Source: Pseudomonadota bacterium (lineage in GTDB: Bacteria > Pseudomonadota > Gammaproteobacteria > Pseudomonadales > Azotimanducaceae). Taken from it: a stretch of DNA of 37,173 bases. Shown piece after piece: positions 31,982 through 37,173 of the stretch. The notes under the pieces were generated by a model that searched no databases, was not told the DNA's origin, and worked only from the letters and a program-made list of their open reading frames with translations. The stretch covers positions 1 to 37,173 of the forward strand of contig JAQCAK010000001.1 in assembly GCA_027621895.1 (NCBI GenBank), in the 5' to 3' direction. Numbering within the stretch: position 1 is the stretch's first letter; each line of letters begins with the position of its first letter. The position numbers and the translations under genes are program-made.

Positions 31982-32650
31982 TTGAATTCCACTGAAGACC
32001 GGAAGATTCGAAGCTATGTTCTGCGCCAGGGACGTTTGACCGCTGGTCAGGAAAGGGCGCTTGAAGTTCACTGGTCGCACTACGGCCTGAGCACAGCTGA
32101 CAGCCTGCTGGACTTTAACCGTCTTTTCGAGGTGCAGCGCCCGATGGTGTTCGAAATTGGATTCGGCATGGGCGATTCACTGGTCGAACAGGCTGTTATT
32201 CATCCCGACATCAATTACCTGGGTACGGAAATGCATCGACCCGGCGTCGGGCACCTGCTGATCCAGGCCGCTGAAAAGCAGCTCGATAACCTGCGGGTCT
32301 TTAATGAAGACGGCCTGGAAGTACTGGAACGATTTATACCTGACCATGTGCTGCAGGGTATCCAGCTGTACTTTCCTGACCCCTGGCACAAGAAGCGACA
32401 TCACAAGCGCAGGATCTTCAACGCGGCATTTCTGGAACTGGCGGCCCGGAAGCTCCTGAAAGGCGGATTTATCCACGTGGCGACAGACTGGGTGCCCTAT
32501 GCTGAAGAGATCGAAACCCTGATGTCAGCGCATCCGGCATTCGATCCAATGGACGCGCCGGCACGCCCCGAAACCAAATTCGAAAAGCGGGGCATTCGAC
32601 TGGGACACGAGGTGCGTGATCTCGCCTGCTGTTACAGTCCCTGTTCCTGA
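31982..32650 (+). CDS. trmB: tRNA (guanine-N7-)-methyltransferase TrmB
   Basis: Makes m7G46 in the variable loop of many tRNAs using SAM. Starting at the TTG at 31982 (GGGAG six bases upstream) the protein has 222 residues. It opens with the family sequence KIRSYVLRQGRLTAGQ, then the SAM-binding EIGFGMG (58-64), TEMHRPGVG, the signature FPDPWHKKRHHKR (131-143), and a C-terminal TKFEKRG. An upstream TTG at 31949 would add 11 residues and overlap the DUF423 gene, so it is less likely. Convergent with hemW nine bases on. Not related to the TrmB-family transcription factor at 6358-7158. Confidence 0.95.
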   Translation: MNSTEDRKIRSYVLRQGRLTAGQERALEVHWSHYGLSTADSLLDFNRLFEVQRPMVFEIGFGMGDSLVEQAVIHPDINYLGTEMHRPGVGHLLIQAAEKQLDNLRVFNEDGLEVLERFIPDHVLQGIQLYFPDPWHKKRHHKRRIFNAAFLELAARKLLKGGFIHVATDWVPYAEEIETLMSAHPAFDPMDAPARPETKFEKRGIRLGHEVRDLACCYSPCS

Positions 32651-32659
32651 ACAATCAGT

Positions 32660-33778
32660 CTATAGCAGCAGCAACAGGTCGTTGAGAAACTCGGTGCCTT
32701 TTTCGGTAGGCATGACCTGGTCACCGTCGCACGACAGCAACCCCTTTGCTGTTGCCTTCTGGATGAAATCATCAAGCGCTTTCCTGTTCAGACCTGTTCT
32801 TTGCTCAAAGGTCTGGAGGCGGAAACCCCGGGTCAGGCGAAGCGCGTTCATCAGGAATTCCAGCACCAGGTCATCAGGACTGACCTGGTCAGACCGGGTC
32901 TTTTCCGGCGCCGCCAGGTAATCCACGGGCGCCCGTGATTTTGTGGTTCGGCGAATCCCCTCAGGTGTTGTCAGTTTGCCGTGGGCGCCAGCCCCAATGC
33001 CGATGTAGTCACCAAACTCCCAGTAGTTCAGGTTATGTTGCGATTGATGAGTCTCACGGGCGTAGGCTGAGATTTCGTACCGCTCATATCCAGCGTCCGC
33101 GAGCAGCCGTTGCCCGGCTTCTGAAATCCTGGATGCGTCGTCACCGTCAGGCAGTATCGGTGGATAGCGATAGAAATAGGTATTGGGTTCTATCGTCAGC
33201 TGATACCAGGACAGGTGGGTGGGCGCGAGTGAAATGGCGGTACGCAGATCTTCCAGCGCCGCGCCCATGGACTGTCCTGGCAGGGCATACATCAGGTCCA
33301 GATTGATTCGACCGAAACCTGCCCGTCTTGCGCCTTCATAAGCCCGTTGGGCCTCGTTTCCGCTGTGTATTCTGCCAACAGCCTTGAGTGATGCATCAGA
33401 AAAACTCTGGACGCCGATGCTGAGACGATTAATGCCGGCTTCACGGTAGCCATCAAAGTGGGCCTGATCAAAAGTCCCCGGGTTGGCCTCCAGTGTGATC
33501 TCGGCGGTAGCCAGGTCGAGTCGACGCCCGATTGTTTCCAGCAGGCGCGCCAGCGCATTAGGCGGGAACAGGCTCGGCGTTCCGCCGCCCATGAAAACAG
33601 AGACCAGTGGTCGCTGTTCCTGGTTATCGATCTGCGAGTGGAAATCCTGAAGCAGCGCGTCCACATACTGCCGGGCCGGCACCTCGCCGCCCAGTTCATG
33701 GGAGTTGAAGTCGCAATAAGGACATTTGCGAACACACCAGGGGAAGTGGATATAAAGACTAAGTGGCGTAGCGTTCAA
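32660..33778 (-). CDS. hemW: Radical SAM heme chaperone HemW
   Basis: Radical SAM protein of the HemN/HemW group. The iron-sulfur motif is CVRKCPYCDF (Cys15, Cys19, Cys22) near the N-terminus (YIHFPWC). The fourth HemN cysteine is replaced by Phe, which marks HemW: heme insertion rather than coproporphyrinogen oxidation. MGGGTPSLFP, LEANPGTF and RLSIGVQSFSD are also conserved. The 372-residue length matches the family (E. coli 378). Its start overlaps the end of rdgB by 20 bases. Confidence 0.95.
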   Translation of the reverse strand: MNATPLSLYIHFPWCVRKCPYCDFNSHELGGEVPARQYVDALLQDFHSQIDNQEQRPLVSVFMGGGTPSLFPPNALARLLETIGRRLDLATAEITLEANPGTFDQAHFDGYREAGINRLSIGVQSFSDASLKAVGRIHSGNEAQRAYEGARRAGFGRINLDLMYALPGQSMGAALEDLRTAISLAPTHLSWYQLTIEPNTYFYRYPPILPDGDDASRISEAGQRLLADAGYERYEISAYARETHQSQHNLNYWEFGDYIGIGAGAHGKLTTPEGIRRTTKSRAPVDYLAAPEKTRSDQVSPDDLVLEFLMNALRLTRGFRLQTFEQRTGLNRKALDDFIQKATAKGLLSCDGDQVMPTEKGTEFLNDLLLLL

Positions 33779-34352
33779 GCATCATCCCTGCCAGCTGGCG
33801 AAGTGCAATTCCGCGATGGCTGACCTGATGCTTTTCATCAGCGCTGAGTTCCGCGGCGGTTCTGTTCTCATCAGGCAGCAGGAATACGGGGTCGTAGCCG
33901 AATCCCCCGCTCCCCCGGGGAGAACGGGTGATCACACCGTACCACGACCCGGTGGCTATCAGCGGTGCTGGATCGTCTGCCGTCAGAAGGCAGGTCAATA
34001 CACAGTGAAACCAGGCGCGGCGCTGTTCAATACCGTCCATGGCAGCCAGCAGCTTTGTAACGTTTGCCTCATCCGTTGCTGTCTCACCCGCATAGCGGGC
34101 GGAATAGATTCCTGGCTTGCCGTCTAGCGCGGCAACGCAGATCCCGGAGTCATCTGCCATGGCCGGCAGACCGGATTCCCGGGCCGCGTGCCGCGCCTTG
34201 ATCAGGGCATTCTCGACAAAAGTGCCTGCAGTTTCGGGCACGCTGCCAATGCCAAGGGAACCCTGGGTCACCAGGCTGAAGACATCCGGCAGCCGGCCGG
34301 CAATCTCTGTCGCCTTGTGTTCGTTACCTGTTGCCAGCACAAACCGCATCAA
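33759..34352 (-). CDS. rdgB: dITP/XTP pyrophosphatase RdgB
   Basis: Ham1-type house-cleaning enzyme; hydrolyses dITP, dHAPTP and XTP to the monophosphates so that deaminated purines are not built into nucleic acids. The 197-residue protein has LATGNEHKATEI (6-17), MADDSGICVAALDGKPGIYSARYAG, GYDPVFLLP and the C-terminal VSHRGIALRQL. Length equals E. coli RdgB (197). It overlaps the DUF4426 gene by four bases upstream and hemW by 20 bases downstream; this order is conserved in Pseudomonas. Confidence 0.97.
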   Translation of the reverse strand: MMRFVLATGNEHKATEIAGRLPDVFSLVTQGSLGIGSVPETAGTFVENALIKARHAARESGLPAMADDSGICVAALDGKPGIYSARYAGETATDEANVTKLLAAMDGIEQRRAWFHCVLTCLLTADDPAPLIATGSWYGVITRSPRGSGGFGYDPVFLLPDENRTAAELSADEKHQVSHRGIALRQLAGMMLERYAT

Positions 34353-34774
34353 TCGTACCGCCGCAGAAACCTGACCATGACCGGAGAGGTATCCGGGGGT
34401 GTGACGCTGATCTCGAAATGGAGTATGTCTTCCTCCAGCGCGGTATGGCTGGCCAGATAGTAGATGGCGTCTGATTCAGTGACTTCTGAAAAGCTGAGGG
34501 TCACACGCTGGTTAAGGAGATTGGTGACATGGCCCGTGACACTGGCGTGACTGGCATGACCCTCGCGCAGGGCTGATATGTTGATCACAATCTGGTTCTC
34601 GCCCCGGGTGATGCCATGAAGTCTGGCGACGTCAGGCGGGATCAGCGTACTGAGCAGGGCGGCGTAGTGAATATCGTAACCCTGGTGCGTGACGAATTGT
34701 GCAGCCGACAGCAGGGGTGCAAAGACCAGCCCGATCAGGGCGAGGAGCGTGTACAGAACATGGCCGTCTTTCAT
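34349..34774 (-). CDS. DUF4426 domain-containing exported protein
   Basis: Function unknown. The 141-residue product starts with a signal peptide (about 1-25: a hydrophobic stretch LLALIGLVFAPLL, then SAA). The rest is a beta-rich domain (FVTHQGYDIHYAALLSTLIPPDVARLHGI, then NQIVINISAL and SASVTGHVTNLLNQ-type strands). It is therefore likely periplasmic. DUF4426 genes typically sit beside rdgB in gammaproteobacteria, as here, where the stop overlaps the rdgB start by four bases. Confidence 0.85.
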   Translation of the reverse strand: MKDGHVLYTLLALIGLVFAPLLSAAQFVTHQGYDIHYAALLSTLIPPDVARLHGITRGENQIVINISALREGHASHASVTGHVTNLLNQRVTLSFSEVTESDAIYYLASHTALEEDILHFEISVTPPDTSPVMVRFLRRYD

Positions 34775-34818
34775 CAGTCGTGCTTCATCAGGCGTACTTC
34801 GTCAGGAAAGATGCGCCA

Positions 34819-35412
34819 TCAGAGCCCGATGATCAGGCCACGGGGAATACCGAGCATATAGGCGATGGGTTGGACGACCAGGTAGTTATCGATCAGCGTG
34901 ATGGCAACAAAGACCAGGATGATCGAGAAATCGAGTCCGCCCATGGGCGGCAGCAACTTTCTGGCGGGCGCGCACAGCGGCTCGGTCAGCTGGGTGACCA
35001 GGGACAAAGCAGGGTGGCTGGAGTAGGGGGCAATCCAGCTGGCAATCACCATGATAATCAGCGCAAAAAAGTACACATCGAGAATAGTGGAGAATATCCC
35101 CAGCAGTGACCAGCCAATATAAAGCGGGTGAAAAGGATAGCTGCCCTTGATCGTCATGATCAGGCTGATAGACGCCAGCTGGATGATGAAAGCCACCAGC
35201 AGGGTGGCGAAATCGACACCCCGGACCGTGGGCATGATTCGCTTCATTGGTTTGATCGGCGGGTCCGTAATCTTGACGATGCCCTGGCAGAGTGGGTTGT
35301 AGTAGTCCACCCGGGACGCCTGCATGAGGAACCGCACCATGACAAGAATGAAGTACATTCCGACAAAGGTCTGAATGAGGAATACACCGGCATCGGCAAA
35401 ATTCTGGGTCAT
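34819..35412 (-). CDS. yggT: YggT family membrane protein
   Basis: Integral inner-membrane protein of unclear role, associated in various bacteria with osmotic tolerance or cell-division neighbourhoods. The 197 residues contain two YGGT repeats, each with paired helices and a proline-glycine turn: ILVMVRFLMQASRVDYYNPLCQGIVKITDPPI (22-53) and a second copy with MVIASWIAPYSSHP and LTEPLCAPARKLLPPMGGLDFSIILVF. Length fits proteobacterial members. It follows proC by 54 bases. In Pseudomonas metX and metW lie between yggT and DUF4426; here only 44 bases separate them. Confidence 0.93.
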   Translation of the reverse strand: MTQNFADAGVFLIQTFVGMYFILVMVRFLMQASRVDYYNPLCQGIVKITDPPIKPMKRIMPTVRGVDFATLLVAFIIQLASISLIMTIKGSYPFHPLYIGWSLLGIFSTILDVYFFALIIMVIASWIAPYSSHPALSLVTQLTEPLCAPARKLLPPMGGLDFSIILVFVAITLIDNYLVVQPIAYMLGIPRGLIIGL

Positions 35413-35442
35413 GGATCAGTCGACTGTGCTGAGTGAAAAGCG

Positions 35443-35448
35443 ATTATA
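35443..35448 (-). promoter_or_regulatory. Consensus -10 box upstream of yggT
   Basis: On the minus strand a perfect TATAAT lies in the 54-base gap between proC and yggT, 31 bases upstream of the yggT ATG. No good -35 element is found at 16-18 bases, so this may be a weak internal promoter or chance. Confidence 0.3.
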
Positions 35449-35466
35449 TGTCATTTGACGGGTATC

Positions 35467-36267
35467 TCAGTGTCCGGAAAGTTCGACTGATCGTTGACGG
35501 GCAGCCTGAACAGCCCGGGTTACGATGCCTTCAAGGTCTGCCGCATCGAATTCCGCCAGTGCAGCCTGTGTGGTGCCACCGGGAGAAGTGACCTGCTCAC
35601 GGAGTTCCCCGGGTGAAAGCTGGCTCGCGGATGCCATGCGGGCCGCGCCGAGGGCTGTCTGCAGAACCAGTTCGCGGGCGGTTGCTTCATCGAGGCCCTC
35701 GTTGATGGCAGCGCTGATCATCAGCTCCATCAGGCGGAAAAAGTAGGCAGGGCCGCTGCCCGAGACAGCCGTAACTGCATCAAGTTGTGCCTCATCCTGG
35801 ACCCACAGGGCCTTGCCCACTGCTGACAGAATCCCTTCCGCAATATCCCGCTGGGCAGGGCTGACAGCGGGTGAGGCAAACAGTGCGGTCATTCCCGTGC
35901 CCACGAGCGCTGGTGTATTGGGCATGCACCTGACAATGGCCGTATCCGGCCCGAGGCGCTCGGACATCGTTCGAATCAGTACGCCCGCCGCTACGCTGAC
36001 AAACAGCCGGTGTTTGCAATCTGCCGTGAGCTCTCCAAGCAGGTCAGGCAGCACATTGGGCTTGACGCAGAGCATGACGACATCGGCGGCCTGAACAACG
36101 GCGTCGTTGCTGTCGCACAGTTGTATGCCCAGGGACGCCAGCTTCTGCTGGCTCCCCGCAGCGGGATCATGGCAATGAATGTCTGCCGGGGACGTGCCGT
36201 TGTCGATGAGCCCGCCGATGATGGCCTGGGCGATGTTGCCCCCACCCAGGAAGCCGATAGTTGTCAT
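35467..36267 (-). CDS. proC: Pyrroline-5-carboxylate reductase
   Basis: Last step of proline synthesis: reduces 1-pyrroline-5-carboxylate with NAD(P)H. The ATG at 36267 has GAGG nine bases upstream and gives 266 residues. It begins with the dinucleotide fold GFLGGGN (5-11), then CVKPNVL, RCMPNTPALVGTGMTAL, the signature AVSGSGPAYFFRLMELM and LREQVTSPGGTT near the C-terminus. A TTG at 36282 would add five residues and lacks support. It lies between yggS and yggT, an arrangement seen across bacteria. Confidence 0.97.
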   Translation of the reverse strand: MTTIGFLGGGNIAQAIIGGLIDNGTSPADIHCHDPAAGSQQKLASLGIQLCDSNDAVVQAADVVMLCVKPNVLPDLLGELTADCKHRLFVSVAAGVLIRTMSERLGPDTAIVRCMPNTPALVGTGMTALFASPAVSPAQRDIAEGILSAVGKALWVQDEAQLDAVTAVSGSGPAYFFRLMELMISAAINEGLDEATARELVLQTALGAARMASASQLSPGELREQVTSPGGTTQAALAEFDAADLEGIVTRAVQAARQRSVELSGH

Positions 36268-36304
36268 GATGCCGTTCCTCAAATCCGATTCAATATGTTA
36301 ACAG

Positions 36305-36988
36305 TCAGCCGCGGGCGCCAAAGATACCGGTGCCGACCCTGATCCAGGTTGCGCCTTCCCGAATCGCATGCTCGAAGTCGTGACTCATGCCCATGGAAAG
36401 CTCGGTAAATGCGTCCAGGGACAACTGCGCTGATAGGCTGTCGCGCAGCTCTCGAAGTGTTCGAAACGCAGGAGTCGGATCCCGGCCTGGTTCAGGCATG
36501 GTCATCAGGCCACGGAGCCTGAGGTTATCGAGTTCTCTTGCCTGATCCAGCAGACCGGGGAGTTGGTCCGGAGTCACCCCGGATTTGGTTGTCTCGCCCG
36601 TGATGTTGACCTGGACGAGCAGGTTGATCGGTGGCAGGGCCGGGTCCCGCTGCGCGGAAAGTCGGCGGGCGATCTTGAGTGAAGGTACGCTGTGCACCCA
36701 GTCGAAATGACTCGCGATCTCCCGGGTCTTGTTGCTTTGTATCGCGCCGATGAAATGCCAGGTTGCTGCCGGGCACCGGTTGATTTTCCCGAGTGCTTCC
36801 TGCAGGTAGTTTTCGCCGAAATTCAGCTGCCCGGCTCGCATGGCTTCCTCGACTGCGGACAGGGGGAAGGTTTTGGACACAGCCAGCAGCCGAACCTCTT
36901 CAGGCAGGCGATTCGAATCGCGACACACGCGTTCAATCTGCTGACGAAGCTGGACCAGTCGGTCTGTTATGGATGTGCCGGTATTCAA
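36305..36988 (-). CDS. yggS: PLP-binding protein YggS (PLPBP family)
   Basis: Pyridoxal phosphate homeostasis protein with a single TIM-barrel domain and no known catalytic activity; mutants in relatives show disturbed vitamin B6 and amino acid pools. The 227-residue protein has the PLP lysine in LLAVSKT (Lys39). It also has FGENYLQEALGKI, WHFIGAIQSNK, LLVQVNITGETTKSG, LRGLMTMPEP and the C-terminal MGMSHDFEHAIREGATWIRVGTGIFGARG. The first codon is TTG (36988), placed where the E. coli protein starts; no ATG is nearby. First gene of the leftward yggS-proC-yggT-DUF4426-rdgB-hemW series. Confidence 0.95.
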   Translation of the reverse strand: MNTGTSITDRLVQLRQQIERVCRDSNRLPEEVRLLAVSKTFPLSAVEEAMRAGQLNFGENYLQEALGKINRCPAATWHFIGAIQSNKTREIASHFDWVHSVPSLKIARRLSAQRDPALPPINLLVQVNITGETTKSGVTPDQLPGLLDQARELDNLRLRGLMTMPEPGRDPTPAFRTLRELRDSLSAQLSLDAFTELSMGMSHDFEHAIREGATWIRVGTGIFGARG

Positions 36989-37173
36989 GCGGATTGTTCT
37001 CTCGTGTTCTGGCGAGGCGTTACTGTGACGATACCCGCCTGTTGCAGAGCAGACCTTCCCCGGGTCAAAAACCGGTGGTCATTATGACGGACAATACTCA
37101 CGACAATGCAACCGCTGGTTTCTTTTACCTGACCGGACTAGTATGAGTCTCGGTCGGTGATTATCGCCAGCCC
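36989..37173. other. Right-hand end of window, no supported gene
   Basis: This stretch holds the yggS leader and promoter region on the minus strand. A CATAAT box is visible there, but its best -35 partner (TTGCAT) is 19 bases away. In Pseudomonas pilT diverges from yggS here; nothing resembling the start of PilT is seen before the window ends. A short rightward open frame from 37084 stops at 37146 and has no recognisable features. Confidence 0.5.

Noticed and set aside
36793..37146. 117-codon plus-strand frame at the right end
   Set aside because: Mostly antisense to yggS; no family pattern and no sign of the PilT start that might be expected here.
1..37173. Search for tRNA/rRNA genes, insertion sequences, integrases, toxin-antitoxin or defence genes and CRISPR repeats
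   Set aside because: No cloverleaf, transposase, recombinase or regularly spaced repeat was recognised; genes are close-packed and conserved throughout.

Overview
The window is a dense stretch of bacterial chromosome with about 40 protein genes and no RNA genes, mobile elements or CRISPR arrays that I could recognise. Protein families and gene order point to a gammaproteobacterium on the Pseudomonas/Oceanospirillales/Cellvibrio side of the class. The evidence is SlmA, an RpoH with the RpoH box, a membrane-anchored AlgC-type phosphomannomutase beside argB, and the order coaBC-dut-algC-argB, gmk-rpoZ-spoT-ridA-recG, ftsY-ftsE-ftsX-rpoH and yggS-proC-yggT-DUF4426-rdgB-hemW. Species cannot be named from this sequence alone.

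Layout. 1-2218: uvrD (DNA repair helicase). 2219-7440: the most accessory-looking part. It holds a TRAP transporter (lipoprotein binding protein on +, large and small permeases on -), a class IV branched-chain-type aminotransferase and a TrmB-family regulator, whose promoter is followed by a perfect palindrome. 7440-9928: ubiA (ubiquinone), diverging from a rubredoxin gene that is translationally coupled to a dicarboxylate/acidic amino acid symporter. 9951-16539 (-): yicC-gmk-rpoZ-spoT-ridA-recG, joining nucleotide metabolism, the RNA polymerase omega subunit, (p)ppGpp signalling, imine detoxification and fork repair. 16602-18582 (+): rph-pyrE and a DUF4124 coiled-coil envelope protein. 18608-24347 (-): coaBC-dut-algC-argB-slmA. 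24587-26782 (+): radC, rpmB-rpmG, mutM. 26804-27916 (-): coaD and rsmD. 27997-32650 (+): ftsY-ftsE-ftsX, rpoH, a DUF423 membrane protein, trmB (tRNA m7G46). 32660-36988 (-): yggS-proC-yggT-DUF4426-rdgB-hemW. The last 185 bases hold no supported gene.

Most of the window is conserved housekeeping sequence and I do not see a clear new multi-gene system. The items most worth following up are: the TRAP/aminotransferase/TrmB-family locus and its palindrome; the AlgC enzyme fused to a two-helix membrane and extracytoplasmic module; a 53-base long inverted repeat between coaBC and radC; a possible hairpin over the rpoH ribosome binding site; and the rubredoxin-symporter coupling. Several genes appear to use TTG or GTG starts (coaBC, recG, trmB, yggS, spoT, mutM, ftsX), and for these the start I chose is stated.
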